A DNA stretch of 40,731 nucleotides, from contig CALZBJ010000016.1 of the NCBI GenBank assembly GCA_945619025.1, forward strand, positions 1 through 40,731. The letters are read 5' to 3'. Origin of the DNA: CALZBJ01 sp945619025. Its GTDB lineage: Bacteria; Pseudomonadota; Gammaproteobacteria; Cardiobacteriales; Wohlfahrtiimonadaceae. Position numbers and translations under genes: made by a program. Shown here piece after piece: positions 7,510 through 16,287 of the stretch (the first letter of the stretch is position 1; the number at the start of each line of letters is the position of its first letter). The notes below the pieces were generated by a model. That model saw nothing but the letters and a program-made list of their open reading frames with translations. It was not told the origin of the DNA and searched no databases.

Positions 7510-8346
7510 TTAATTGACTTTCATATTATCTAAAAGGCGCGTTGTGCCGATTCGAGCGGCGGCTAGAATAATAAGCGGCGTCTCTTTTGAGCTTGCAACG
7601 ACGAGCGTTTTTTGATCGCGAATGGAGATATAATCGACTTTCCAGCCCTGTTTATTGAGCGTGTCGATGGCGTTATTTTCAAGCGCGCGAAGATTGGGAT
7701 TGTCTTGATGATTGATCGCATCGCTTAGGGCTTTTAGAGTTTGCGAGAGCTCAAGCGCCTTTGATTTTTCCGCATCGGAGAGATAGCCATTACGGCTTGA
7801 AAGGGCAAGGCCGGAGGCTTCACGGCGAATGGGTACAGCCATGATTTCGATCGGCATATTAAGTTCGGCCACCATTTCACGAATGATGTGCAGTTGCTGA
7901 TAATCCTTTTCACCAAAGCAGGCTTTATCGGGCTGAACGATGTTAAACAGTTTTGAAACCACTGTGGTCACGCCATTAAAATGTCCCTCACGGCTCGCGC
8001 CACAGAGCTCATTTTGAATGCTCGACGGAACCACGCGGACCGATTGCACGCCTTGAGGATACATTTCGTTGGCATTTGGGGCAAAAACAGCGGTGACTCC
8101 GAGCGCCTCAAGCTTTTCACAGTCAGCTTCTAAGGTACGGGGATAGCTGTCTAAATCTTCTCCCGGACCAAATTGAATCGGGTTCACAAAGATCGATACA
8201 AAGACGTGATCGGCATTTTTTAGAGCGGTTTTTACAAGGTCTAAATGCCCCTCGTGCAGATTTCCCATGGTGGGAACAAGGGCAACGCTACCGCTTAATT
8301 CACGGCGAAAATCACGGAGTGTCGAGATGGTTTTAAAGAGTTTCAT
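7510..8346 (-). CDS. panC: Pantothenate synthetase
   Basis: PanC condenses D-pantoate with beta-alanine, using ATP through a pantoyl-adenylate, the last step of pantothenate synthesis in the cytoplasm. The protein has PTMGNLHEGHLDLV near residue 25 (the HxGH nucleotide-binding motif), FVNPIQFGPGEDLDSYPRT near 53-71, FGEKDYQQL near 143-151 and the KMSKS-like region LSSRNGYL near 180. At 278 aa it matches the family (283 aa in E. coli). It begins 14 bases after the panB stop, so panB and panC form a leftward operon. panD is not in the window. Confidence 0.97.
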   Translation of the reverse strand: MKLFKTISTLRDFRRELSGSVALVPTMGNLHEGHLDLVKTALKNADHVFVSIFVNPIQFGPGEDLDSYPRTLEADCEKLEALGVTAVFAPNANEMYPQGVQSVRVVPSSIQNELCGASREGHFNGVTTVVSKLFNIVQPDKACFGEKDYQQLHIIREMVAELNMPIEIMAVPIRREASGLALSSRNGYLSDAEKSKALELSQTLKALSDAINHQDNPNLRALENNAIDTLNKQGWKVDYISIRDQKTLVVASSKETPLIILAAARIGTTRLLDNMKVN

Positions 8347-8360
8347 ACTGAAATCCTAAT

Positions 8361-9149
8361 TTAATTAAATGAGTGATCATCCGAGGGGAATGTCCCCGTT
8401 TTTACCTCAGCAACATAGGCTTCACAGGCGGCTAAAATCGAAGGGGCATCGGCTAAAAAGTTTTTTGAAAAACGGGGAGGAGTCGGGTAGACGCCGAGCA
8501 TATCGTGCATTACTAATACCTGTCCGTCGCACTCATTGCCTGCGCCAATGCCGATAGTGGGAATGGTGAGCGCTTCGCTAATCGCTTTACCTAGTGCCTT
8601 AGGAATGCATTCGAGCACCAGTAACGATGCACCTGCTTTTTCGTGCGCAAGCGCCGCTTCAATCATGCTATTGGCCGCTTCATTATCACGCCCTTGAACA
8701 CGATATCCGCCGAGCGCATTGACCGCTTGAGGCGTTAATCCTAAATGGGCGCAAACAGGGATCGAACGTTTGGTGAAATAATCGGTTTTTTCCACCTGTT
8801 CAAGTCCGCCCTCAAACTTCACCATATGCGCGCCGGCTTTCATCAGTTTTACTGCATTTTGATAGGCCGATTCGAGCGATGCCTCATAACTTCCGAAGGG
8901 AAGATCCGCCACAATGAGCGCTTTTTTATTCCCGCGCGCCACATTTTTGGTGTGATAGACCATCTCATCGAGCGTAACAGGGAGCGTGCTTGCATGGCCT
9001 TGAACCACCATTCCAAGCGAGTCGCCAATCAAAAGCGTCTCAACGCCCGCATCATTCATCAATCCCGCAAACGACGCATCATAACAGGTGAGCATCGTAA
9101 TTTTATCGCCCGCCGCCTTCATTTTTTTCAACGTTGTTACCGTAATCAT
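8361..9149 (-). CDS. panB: 3-methyl-2-oxobutanoate hydroxymethyltransferase (ketopantoate hydroxymethyltransferase)
   Basis: PanB transfers a hydroxymethyl group from 5,10-methylenetetrahydrofolate to alpha-ketoisovalerate, giving ketopantoate for pantothenate and CoA. Conserved stretches are MLTCYDASFAGLMNDAGV near residues 19-36, LLIGDSLGMVVQGH at about 39-52, VKFEGG near 113 and GIGAGNECDGQVLV at about 200-213. These carry the metal and substrate ligands. Length is 262 aa against 264 in E. coli. AGAGGA precedes the ATG. It is the first gene of the panBC operon. A TATAAT on the minus strand at 9222-9227 may be its promoter. Confidence 0.97.
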   Translation of the reverse strand: MITVTTLKKMKAAGDKITMLTCYDASFAGLMNDAGVETLLIGDSLGMVVQGHASTLPVTLDEMVYHTKNVARGNKKALIVADLPFGSYEASLESAYQNAVKLMKAGAHMVKFEGGLEQVEKTDYFTKRSIPVCAHLGLTPQAVNALGGYRVQGRDNEAANSMIEAALAHEKAGASLLVLECIPKALGKAISEALTIPTIGIGAGNECDGQVLVMHDMLGVYPTPPRFSKNFLADAPSILAACEAYVAEVKTGTFPSDDHSFN

Positions 9150-9221
9150 TCCTCTACCTTATTTTTTTCTTATCTACTAATCTAATCGTAGGCCACATTC
9201 TTGTGTGCAGCTTATCACCTC

Positions 9222-9227
9222 ATTATA
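9222..9227 (-). promoter_or_regulatory. Candidate -10 element for panBC
   Basis: A perfect TATAAT on the minus strand, about 72 bases before the panB ATG. No recognisable -35 box stands at 16-18 bases, so this is weak evidence and may need an activator. Confidence 0.35.
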
Positions 9228-9328
9228 CCCTTTCGGATGATCGGGCGGGGAGTGAGATTTTATAGTCACGATAGAGAATTTTAATACGTTGATAGAGAGC
9301 GATTTTGAGGCGTTTTTATTTGACGAGA

Positions 9329-9357
9329 TTTAGATCGCCGTGACACATTATTATAAT
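9329..9357 (+). promoter_or_regulatory. Candidate promoter for the dioxygenase gene
   Basis: TATAAT at 9352-9357 lies 17 bases downstream of a poor -35 (TTTAGA at 9329-9334). Transcription would start near 9364. This excludes the upstream in-frame ATG at 9340 and supports the start at 9382. Confidence 0.5.
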
Positions 9358-9381
9358 AAAATACCGATTAAAGGAGCTCGT

Positions 9382-10200
9382 ATGACGTTACAGGATTTAG
9401 CTACATGGGCTGGTCGCCTTAAAACGACGCCGAAAATGCCGATTCTTTTTTTAGGGCATGGGTCGCCGATGAATGCGCTTAGTAATAATGAGTTTACTAA
9501 AAGCTGGCAAATGCTCGGCGCGTCGCTCCCGAAACCGACGGCAATTCTCTCGATTTCAGCACACTGGGAGACGCTTGGGACGGAAGTGACTGCGATGAAA
9601 AAACCGCGGACGATCTATGATTTTTACAACTTTCCTGAAAAGCTCTATCAGATGGAATATCCGGCTCCGGGAAATCCTGAATTGGCGCGGGAGATCTGCG
9701 ATTTAGTCGATATGACGACGCTTGAACTCGATCACGCGTGGGGGCTTGATCATGGTACGTGGTGCGTGCTTAAATTTCTCTATCCAGATGCCGATATTCC
9801 GGTGCTTCAGCTCAGTTTAGACAAGCTTCGCTCGCCGCAATATCACTATGATTTGGGCCAGGCGCTTAGTAAACTTCGTGAGCGAGGCGTGTTGATTATG
9901 GGAAGTGGAAATATCGTGCATAATCTGCGTATGCTTGATCGAAATCTCCCGCATGAAGGCTTTGAATGGGCCGATGAGGCGAAAGCGCAGATGGTTGAGA
10001 TGATTAAAACGCACGATCACCGTTCGTTAATTGATTTTGAAAACCAAGGGGAGGCCTTTCGTTTAGCGATTCCAACGGATGAACATTTCTTGCCGCTACT
10101 CTATATTTTAGGGCTGGAAACCCAAGAGGATGAGCACTTTATTTTTAATGATAAAAGCGTTGCCGGCTCCCTTGCGATGACCTCCGTTTTAATCGGATAA
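9382..10200 (+). CDS. ygiD: Class III extradiol dioxygenase family protein, YgiD/4,5-DOPA dioxygenase type
   Basis: A LigB-superfamily enzyme like E. coli YgiD, which is reported to cleave L-DOPA extradiol. Sequence marks are LFLGHGSPMNAL near residues 23-34 (first metal His), ISAHWETLGTEVTAM near 56-70, GLDHGTWCVLKFLYPDADIPVLQLS near 118-142 and GSGNIVHNLRMLDRN near 174-188. Together these supply the histidines of the family metal centre. The ATG at 9382 follows AAGGAG at 9371-9376 and gives 272 aa, as in E. coli. The physiological substrate of YgiD proteins is uncertain, so DOPA cleavage is inferred. It is followed 35 bases later by the DUF481 gene, perhaps on the same transcript. Confidence 0.87.
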   Translation: MTLQDLATWAGRLKTTPKMPILFLGHGSPMNALSNNEFTKSWQMLGASLPKPTAILSISAHWETLGTEVTAMKKPRTIYDFYNFPEKLYQMEYPAPGNPELAREICDLVDMTTLELDHAWGLDHGTWCVLKFLYPDADIPVLQLSLDKLRSPQYHYDLGQALSKLRERGVLIMGSGNIVHNLRMLDRNLPHEGFEWADEAKAQMVEMIKTHDHRSLIDFENQGEAFRLAIPTDEHFLPLLYILGLETQEDEHFIFNDKSVAGSLAMTSVLIG

Positions 10201-10235
10201 TTGACGAACCATCACATAAACGACAGGATGTTGGT

Positions 10236-11309
10236 ATGCTCCAAACCTACGGAAAAAGCGCTTTTTGGGCCGGTCTCTTACTCACATTTTTAATGCTAGC
10301 AAATACTGCACTTGCCGATATTGTGAAGCTTAAAAATGGCGATCAGATCACCGGCGAGATCACCTATCTTGAGGGCGATCTCATCTTTATTAAGACCGAT
10401 TATGCCGGCGTAATTAAGATCAATAGCCATAAAGTAGCGAGCTTTTCTATCTTAAATCCAAGCTATGTCAAAGCGGGAATGTTTGATAAAGGGCGCACGG
10501 CGGAATCGATCACTTTCCATGAAACGCTTCCTACGGGCAGTAAGAAAAAGCGCGCTGAACCGCGAACGCTTACCTTGATGAGTGGGGAAGATGTGTTGAG
10601 ACTCCCCTATAAAGAGAATCTGCTCGTCGCGCGGATTAACGATCATACGCCGATTTACCAAGATTTTAGAATGTCGGGAATGGTGGATCTTGCGCTCGAT
10701 TTCGATAAAAACAGCACGACTTCAGCGCTCTATAAATTGGGCGGAAGTACGCGGATTCAGCATGGATTTTGGCGGCATACCGTCAAAGGTTCGGTCTATC
10801 GTAAGGAAGATGATTCGAAAACGAAAAAGCACTATTACACCCTCAATTATGCGGTGGACCGCTTCTTTACCGATCGTTTTTTCTGGCAAGGATCGGTCGA
10901 TTATAAACACGATTGGATCGAGGATATTCGCGAGGATTTCAGCGTCGGTACGGGCCCAGGTTGGCAGGTGTGGGATAATGAACATTCTGCGCTTTCATTC
11001 GCGACACTCATCAATTATCAAGCGCTCAAATATCAAACCGGAGAAACCAGTAAAGACCCGCAACTGGCGATCAAATGGGATTTTCATAACTATTTTTTAA
11101 ATAAATCATTCCGCTTTGATTCCGCTGGCCGGCTTGGGCGAAGCATCAATAATAACGTCTCGCTCGATTTAACGTTAGACGCGTCACTTTCCTACCAGCT
11201 CACCAATTCACTCTCCCTTAAAACCGGTCTAAATTACGAGAAAATTAAGGGTAAAGAAGGAAATTCCAGCGAACGCACCCTCACCATTGGACTTGGGTAT
11301 TGGTGGTGA
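10236..11309 (+). CDS. DUF481 outer-membrane beta-barrel protein (YdiY-like)
   Basis: The protein starts with a clear Sec signal peptide (a lysine at residue 7, a hydrophobic core around 11-22, ANTALA before the likely cut at 27-28). Next comes a small domain beginning DIVKLKNGDQITGEITYLEGDLIFIKTDYAG, common in DUF481 (PF04338) proteins. A C-terminal domain of about 210 residues has alternating aromatic/polar strands (HGFWRHTVKGSVYRK, FTDRFFWQGSVDYKHDWIEDI). It ends in GLGYWW, an aromatic terminus as expected for insertion by the BAM complex. At 357 aa it is longer than E. coli YdiY (about 250 aa) because of the extra N-terminal domain, an arrangement known in the family. Members have been called salt-induced outer-membrane proteins; the real function is unknown. 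Confidence 0.83.
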   Translation: MLQTYGKSAFWAGLLLTFLMLANTALADIVKLKNGDQITGEITYLEGDLIFIKTDYAGVIKINSHKVASFSILNPSYVKAGMFDKGRTAESITFHETLPTGSKKKRAEPRTLTLMSGEDVLRLPYKENLLVARINDHTPIYQDFRMSGMVDLALDFDKNSTTSALYKLGGSTRIQHGFWRHTVKGSVYRKEDDSKTKKHYYTLNYAVDRFFTDRFFWQGSVDYKHDWIEDIREDFSVGTGPGWQVWDNEHSALSFATLINYQALKYQTGETSKDPQLAIKWDFHNYFLNKSFRFDSAGRLGRSINNNVSLDLTLDASLSYQLTNSLSLKTGLNYEKIKGKEGNSSERTLTIGLGYWW

Positions 11310-11312
11310 TAA

Positions 11313-11341
11313 AAAAGCTCCCCTGTAACTGAGGAGCTTTT
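11313..11341. terminator. Bidirectional terminator
   Basis: AAAAGCTCC at 11313-11321 pairs with GGAGCTTTT at 11333-11341, loop of 11 bases, A-run before and T-run after. It lies just after the DUF481 stop and before the end of the opposing small gene, so it can serve both. Confidence 0.85.
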
Positions 11342-11362
11342 ATATTTACAAGTACCGAGATA

Positions 11363-11719
11363 TTACGCCGAAAGCGTTCGGCCTTCTTTGGCTAATTGTA
11401 AAAATCGGGCCTTTCGTTCATTTGAAAATGCTTCACTTATGGCAGTGAGTTCGAGGAGATCGGCATAGTGGAAATTGTGCGCGTCAAACTGGTGCTGATG
11501 GTGCGTGTAGAGTGTTTTGTGATCGATAAAATCACGCTCTCCATTGTCCCCTAAATGCCACCACGCATGAGAAGCGGGGTCATATTGACCGATATGAAAT
11601 GGGGCATTATCAAAATAGAGATAGACACCAATCAAGCTTGAGCCTGGCTCTGTTTTAAAGGAAACCGAATGGTCGGAATGGGGAAGACGATAGCGTGAAT
11701 TTGGCGTAATGTGAGCCAT
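11363..11719 (-). CDS. Small His-rich protein of unknown function (118 aa)
   Basis: I do not recognise this protein. The ATG at 11719 is preceded by GGAGA with 6 bases between; the frame continues upstream to 11740 without a better site. It has no signal peptide or membrane segment. It is rich in histidine and aromatic residues: HITPNSRYRLPHSDHS at the start, FDNAPFHIGQYDPASHAWWHLGD in the middle, and a HHQHQFDAHNFHYADLLEL cluster near residues 72-90. This could bind metal or be a small beta-sandwich domain. It sits downstream of recG on the same strand, about 120 bases on, but there is no reason to link it to recombination. Confidence 0.7.
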   Translation of the reverse strand: MAHITPNSRYRLPHSDHSVSFKTEPGSSLIGVYLYFDNAPFHIGQYDPASHAWWHLGDNGERDFIDHKTLYTHHQHQFDAHNFHYADLLELTAISEAFSNERKARFLQLAKEGRTLSA

Positions 11720-11842
11720 AATATTTCTCCTATTTAGCAAGTTGAGGGCCGCAATTGGGTTAAATCGCCCGAAAAAATAGCGTGACCGCCGTTGCGATCA
11801 CCTCTTTACGATAATGGAAAAGAGAAATGTCGTCAAGAATTA

Positions 11843-13894
11843 TTATGAGTAGATAAAATCGCTATTTTCACCAATCCAGCGGTCGATAAGATGTTGGCAG
11901 AGTGCCTCGTTATCGATGATATTCGCCGAGATGGTGGACGCTTTTTCCACGAGATCTTGATGTAGTAAAAGATCGGCCATCTTAAATTGAAGTACGCCGG
12001 TTTGCTTGGTGCCGAAAATTTCACCAGCCCCGCGAAGTTCGTAATCTTTTTCCGCAATTTCAAAGCCATTGGTGGTCTGTTGCATAATCGCCAAGCGCTC
12101 TTTGGTAATGCTCGAAAGGGGTGGCGAATAGAGGAGAAGACAGAAGGAGGCTTTTGAACCTCGCCCAACCCGGCCACGCAGTTGATGGAGCTGGGAAAGC
12201 CCTAAACGCTCGGCATTTTCAATAATCATAATGGAGGCATTGGGCACATCTACACCCACTTCGATCACCGTTGTTGCCACTAAAATATCGAGCTCGTGGT
12301 GTTTAAAGGCGAGCATAATCGCCTCTTTTTCTTGCGGTTTTTGCCGTCCATGAATCAGCCCGATACGGAGATTTGGCAAGCGTTCGGTAAGATCAGAATG
12401 AGCCATTTCAGCGGCTTTTGCAGGAAGTACTTCCGATTCTTCAATCAAGGTGCACACCCAATAGACTTGCGTCCCTTCAGCACATTGCGCGCCAATTCGT
12501 TCAATGACGGCATCGCGTTTTTTGACACTGATGAGGCTGGTTTTTACGGGAATTCGATTGGGCGGATATTCATCAATAATCGAGCTCTCAAGATCGGCAT
12601 AGGCGGTCATCGCGAGCGTGCGGGGAATGGGGGTTGCCGTCATCATCAGTTGATGGGGCGTAAACCCTGCTTCCGCTTTTTTCTGTAGGGTTAACCGCTG
12701 CTCAACACCAAAGCGATGTTGCTCATCAATAATGACGAGATTGAGATCTTTATAGAGCACATTTTCTTGGAAAACGGCGTGGGTGCCGATGATGATTTTT
12801 ACCGTGCCATCGGCGATTTTTGCTTGCGCTTCCCGCTTCTGCTTTTCGGTAAGTTTGCCGGTTAAAAGGATCGTTTCAATGCCAAACGGGGTAAACCAGC
12901 GTTCGAGATTGATAAAATGTTGCTCTGCAAGGAGCTCCGTTGGCGCCATAAAGACCGCTTGAAAGCCCGCTTTTGCAGTGTGAAGAAGCGCCATCGCCGC
13001 CACAACGGTTTTTCCCGAACCCACATCCCCTTGCACAAGACGCATCATCGGGCGCGTTGATTGAATGTCGTTCTCAATCTCCGCAATGACGCGCTGTTGG
13101 GCGCCGGTAAGCTCAAAAGGGAGTCCCGCTAAAAACGCCGGTTTTGAGTCATCAAGCAGGTGAATGGGAAAGGCTTTTTCCGTCTGAAAGAGTGCGCGGG
13201 AACGTTTGAGCGCGACTTGATGAGCCACAATCTCTTCAAGTGCCATCATCTGCTGCTCAGGATAGCGTTTCTCCTCAAGCTTTTTAATATCCACATCGGT
13301 CGGCGGTTTATGCAGAAAATAGAGCGCATCTTTTAGATTGATGGGGGGATTATGCAGATAGGTGGGAAAGTTATGATCGTGCAACTCATCGAGAAGGGCA
13401 TCGATCAGGCTCTGCATTTGACGCTGTGAAAGCCCTGCAGTGAGCGAGTAGATCGGCGTTAACCGCTCCTCGAGTTTAATATCTTTTTGGGCAAAATTGA
13501 GAATCTCAGGATGGCTCATCTCAAGACGATTAAAGCCATATTTCACCTCGCCATAACAGCGAATGGTTTGCAGCTCCTCAAAGCGCTTAATCATGCCGGC
13601 ATTGTAATTAAAAAAGCGAATCGCCATCACGCCCGAATCATCTTGAAGCCAGATAAGTAGCGTCGAACGGCGCCCGCGAGTCATCTCTTTTTTAAAGATA
13701 CGTCCCTCAATAATGGCAATGTCGCCGGGCTGAATATCGGCAATGAGCGAAATGCGCGTCCGATCTTGATAGCGGTAGGGCAGATGAAAGAGCATATCGA
13801 GATACGTTTTAATGCCGAGCTTTGCCAGCGTTTCCGCCATTTTTGGGCCCACGCCTTTTAAATCGGTGATCGGTTTATGCTTTAACGTTTCCAC
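11843..13894 (-). CDS. recG: ATP-dependent DNA helicase RecG
   Basis: RecG is a superfamily 2 translocase that remodels stalled replication forks and Holliday junctions. The order is right: a wedge/OB domain in the first 250 residues (starting PITDLKGVGPKMAETLAKLGI), Walker A in LVQGDVGSGKTVVAAMAL near residue 288, the helicase box DEQHRFGVEQR near 390, TATPIPRTLA near 417, and the C-terminal GRVGRGSKASFCLLL and ELRGAGEIFGTKQTG motifs near 590-645. At 683 aa it is close to the 693 aa of E. coli RecG. The start is a GTG at 13894 with only a weak purine-rich site upstream. The gene is not next to spoT/trmH as in enterobacteria. Confidence 0.97.
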   Translation of the reverse strand: METLKHKPITDLKGVGPKMAETLAKLGIKTYLDMLFHLPYRYQDRTRISLIADIQPGDIAIIEGRIFKKEMTRGRRSTLLIWLQDDSGVMAIRFFNYNAGMIKRFEELQTIRCYGEVKYGFNRLEMSHPEILNFAQKDIKLEERLTPIYSLTAGLSQRQMQSLIDALLDELHDHNFPTYLHNPPINLKDALYFLHKPPTDVDIKKLEEKRYPEQQMMALEEIVAHQVALKRSRALFQTEKAFPIHLLDDSKPAFLAGLPFELTGAQQRVIAEIENDIQSTRPMMRLVQGDVGSGKTVVAAMALLHTAKAGFQAVFMAPTELLAEQHFINLERWFTPFGIETILLTGKLTEKQKREAQAKIADGTVKIIIGTHAVFQENVLYKDLNLVIIDEQHRFGVEQRLTLQKKAEAGFTPHQLMMTATPIPRTLAMTAYADLESSIIDEYPPNRIPVKTSLISVKKRDAVIERIGAQCAEGTQVYWVCTLIEESEVLPAKAAEMAHSDLTERLPNLRIGLIHGRQKPQEKEAIMLAFKHHELDILVATTVIEVGVDVPNASIMIIENAERLGLSQLHQLRGRVGRGSKASFCLLLYSPPLSSITKERLAIMQQTTNGFEIAEKDYELRGAGEIFGTKQTGVLQFKMADLLLHQDLVEKASTISANIIDNEALCQHLIDRWIGENSDFIYS

Positions 13895-13994
13895 AATATG
13901 ACTCGTCTCGCCTCAGATTTACAGGATAGTTACGGTTTATCATAAACTAAAACGAGGTGTTTGTTGATTTTTTCACGCAGAAATCGGCGGACAC

Positions 13995-14019
13995 AAAAAA
14001 ACCCACGCAAAAGCGTAGG
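13995..14019 (-). terminator. Rho-independent terminator for the DUF2059 gene
   Basis: On the minus strand CCTACGC-TTTT-GCGTGGG is followed by seven T residues. It starts about 30 bases after the DUF2059 stop codon and separates that gene from recG. Confidence 0.85.
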
Positions 14020-14050
14020 CGATTTAAATTTGGGATTGAGAAATGTTGGC

Positions 14051-14476
14051 TTATTGCGCCATCATTTTTTCAACAACGCGCTCACCGATCGCTTCGCCCC
14101 ATTTTTCACCCTCTTTCATCGAATCTTTCATGATATCAGGCATTTTATCTACCATTTTTTGGCCCACTTCAGAATCGTAGAATTTTAAGATCTCTTGGAT
14201 ATCTTCTTCGGTGAAGTGTTTTTGATAGATCGGCACTAAAAGCGCTTGAAGATCGGCAGGATGAATCTCATCTTTCACTGCTTGTAAAAACTCAGGAGGT
14301 GCGCCCGCTTGGCTTAGGTCATTGATCATCTCCATCATCATATCAACGCCCATAGATGCGGCTTTTGTTTTCTCAAGAAGAAGGTTAACGCTCTCAGCGC
14401 TCGCAGGGGCTGCAAACGACACTTGAGAGAAGAGAAGGGTAGCGCCTAAGGTCGCCGCTGCAAATAATTTTTTCAT
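14051..14476 (-). CDS. Secreted DUF2059 family protein
   Basis: This small exported protein starts with a signal peptide: KK, a hydrophobic stretch (LFAAATLGATLLFSQVSFA) and an AxA-like cut site before APASAES. The mature part, about 115 residues, is helical and acidic. It includes QKHFTEEDIQEILKFYDSEVGQKMVDKMP near residues 85-113, the signature of DUF2059 (PF09832). The ATG at 14476 is chosen over 14485 because AGGA lies 8 bases upstream of it, whereas it directly abuts the first ATG. It is probably periplasmic. Function is unknown in the family. It is divergent from the phosphoethanolamine transferase-like gene and has its own terminator. Confidence 0.83.
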   Translation of the reverse strand: MKKLFAAATLGATLLFSQVSFAAPASAESVNLLLEKTKAASMGVDMMMEMINDLSQAGAPPEFLQAVKDEIHPADLQALLVPIYQKHFTEEDIQEILKFYDSEVGQKMVDKMPDIMKDSMKEGEKWGEAIGERVVEKMMAQ

Positions 14477-14666
14477 GGATTTCATCCTAATTTAGCTATA
14501 TATGCTCGAACCGCATTATAAACATGGCATTAAAGAATTGTAAATCACTTTAATTTTAAGATAATTGAAGAAAATCAAAGTGATGGATAAGTTGGGTGAT
14601 TTTTGGTCAGGTGTTATGTGAATAATGATATAACGGATTTTAACTTTATATCATTTTTGGAAGGTG

Positions 14667-14681
14667 TTAGGATCATCCTAA
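14667..14681. promoter_or_regulatory. Operator-like palindrome TTAGGAT-C-ATCCTAA
   Basis: A perfect 7-base inverted repeat around one base, 30 bases before the phosphoethanolamine transferase-like start. It lies in a 235-base A/T-rich divergent gap shared with the DUF2059 gene. Position and symmetry suit a repressor or two-component regulator site. It does not match the direct-repeat PmrA box that often controls such enzymes. Confidence 0.4.
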
Positions 14682-14711
14682 TTTATTTTAAGTGATTTGG
14701 AAGTATGATTT

Positions 14712-16268
14712 ATGCGGAGTTCATTGGGGCATTCTCAACAATTTAACTATAAAAAAGTATTGTTACAGGTAGTATTTGGAATTATCAGTTTGGTAATGCT
14801 TTTTGTCGTTGCAAAATTGGCTCTACGAGGCGCTGCGTTGCCGACGACTTTACGAAATATAGTGCTATTTTCCATTATGATTATGGTGCTGAATGTATCA
14901 AAAAAAGCGTTTTGGTTGATCGCATTGCCGTATGTTTTGTTGTATGCATTGTATTTGCCCATCGGGATGAACTTCGGGCCGCCAAGTTATAAATATTTTG
15001 CCTCGGTTTTAGCGACCGATGGGAACGAAGCACTAGAATTTTTTCAGCAGATTCCGGCCAAACATTACCTCTATTCACTTTATATCGTAGTGGGAATTAT
15101 ATTGTTTCGTATCTTTACGCAACGATTTGATTTGCGCTTTGCTGAGAATAAAACAGTGATGATTATACTTGTGGTGATCGCGATGTTGCCACAAGCACCG
15201 ATGAAGCATATACATGATATTTATTATTCAGTGAGCCATGTGCGCGGAGAAATTCAGCGTTTAAAAGACGATGTAAAGCATAGCAAGTGGGATATTAGAG
15301 CAGTAAACCCTCAATATGATACGCACGTTTTGGTGATTGGTGAGAGTGCACGAAAAGATTATTTACATGCATATGGCTATCCTGTGAAGAACACTCCTTT
15401 TTTAGATCAAAGCCATGGGGTGTTTGTTGATGGATTGAGTTCAGGCGGAACGAATACGATTTCTTCACTACGCTTAATGCTTACATTTCCAGATACAGAC
15501 GCATGGGAGCCCCGTTATCATATGAACTTTGTTGATTTAGCTAATGCTGCAGAATTTAAAACGGTGTGGCTATCGAATCAAGGAATGCTTGGGCGATATG
15601 AAACGCCTGTGGCCGCGATTGCAAAGCGTAGTTCAGAGTATCATTTTACAAAAAAAGGTGGCGCAGCCGATCAAAATATTGATGATGATGTTTTAATACC
15701 GTTACTTAAAAATGAGCTACTGCAAGAAGAGGATCAAAAACGCTTGATCGTCCTTCATATCTACGGATCTCACCCGAATCCGTGTGAACGTCTTTTGGGG
15801 TATCAGCCTGAAATGAAGGTAAAAGACGCTTATTACAATAATATTGCCTGTTACGTTACAAGCATCCATAAAACGGATCATTTTTTACAGCAGGTGAAAG
15901 AAGCGCTTGATCAATATGCAAATACGTTTGATAAACGTTATTCGATGATCTATTTTTCAGATCATGGATTAGCGCATAAAGCACTTGATAATCAAATGTT
16001 GATTAACAACAATTCTGCCGTGAAACAACATTACGATATTCCATTAATTAAAATTTCTAGTGATGACACCGAGCGTGTGGTGATTAAGCGTCAAAAATCG
16101 GGGCTTAATTTTACAAAAGGCTTAGCGCATTGGATGGGGATTGAAGCGGTGCAAATTCCTGAAGCGTATGATCTCTTCTCCGATGAAGATGATGAGGACG
16201 ATTATGGATTATCAGAACGTTTAGAGAAATTAAAAGATGATCCTGCGATCGATATTCGAGAGTTGTAA
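14712..16268 (+). CDS. Phosphoethanolamine transferase-like inner-membrane enzyme (EptA/OpgE/YhbX group)
   Basis: A 518-residue member of the alkaline-phosphatase-fold phosphoethanolamine transferases. Five hydrophobic segments lie in the first 165 residues, followed by a periplasmic catalytic domain. Motifs: VLVIGESARKDYLHAYGYPVKNTP near 207-229 (metal-binding Glu 211), GGTNTISSLRLML near 245-257 (candidate nucleophile Thr), LHIYGSHPNPCERL (metal His region) and YFSDHGL. It should move phosphoethanolamine from phosphatidylethanolamine to lipid A, core sugar or a glucan; the acceptor cannot be read from sequence. The middle and C-terminal parts resemble E. coli YhbX. GGAAG precedes the ATG by 8 bases. 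Sampled lines are about 33-43% G+C against about 47% in a neighbouring gene, and an acidic DEDDEDD run is near the C-terminus. It may be a transferred gene. Confidence 0.85.
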   Translation: MRSSLGHSQQFNYKKVLLQVVFGIISLVMLFVVAKLALRGAALPTTLRNIVLFSIMIMVLNVSKKAFWLIALPYVLLYALYLPIGMNFGPPSYKYFASVLATDGNEALEFFQQIPAKHYLYSLYIVVGIILFRIFTQRFDLRFAENKTVMIILVVIAMLPQAPMKHIHDIYYSVSHVRGEIQRLKDDVKHSKWDIRAVNPQYDTHVLVIGESARKDYLHAYGYPVKNTPFLDQSHGVFVDGLSSGGTNTISSLRLMLTFPDTDAWEPRYHMNFVDLANAAEFKTVWLSNQGMLGRYETPVAAIAKRSSEYHFTKKGGAADQNIDDDVLIPLLKNELLQEEDQKRLIVLHIYGSHPNPCERLLGYQPEMKVKDAYYNNIACYVTSIHKTDHFLQQVKEALDQYANTFDKRYSMIYFSDHGLAHKALDNQMLINNNSAVKQHYDIPLIKISSDDTERVVIKRQKSGLNFTKGLAHWMGIEAVQIPEAYDLFSDEDDEDDYGLSERLEKLKDDPAIDIREL

Positions 16269-16287
16269 TTTCTATAATTGATAGCGA

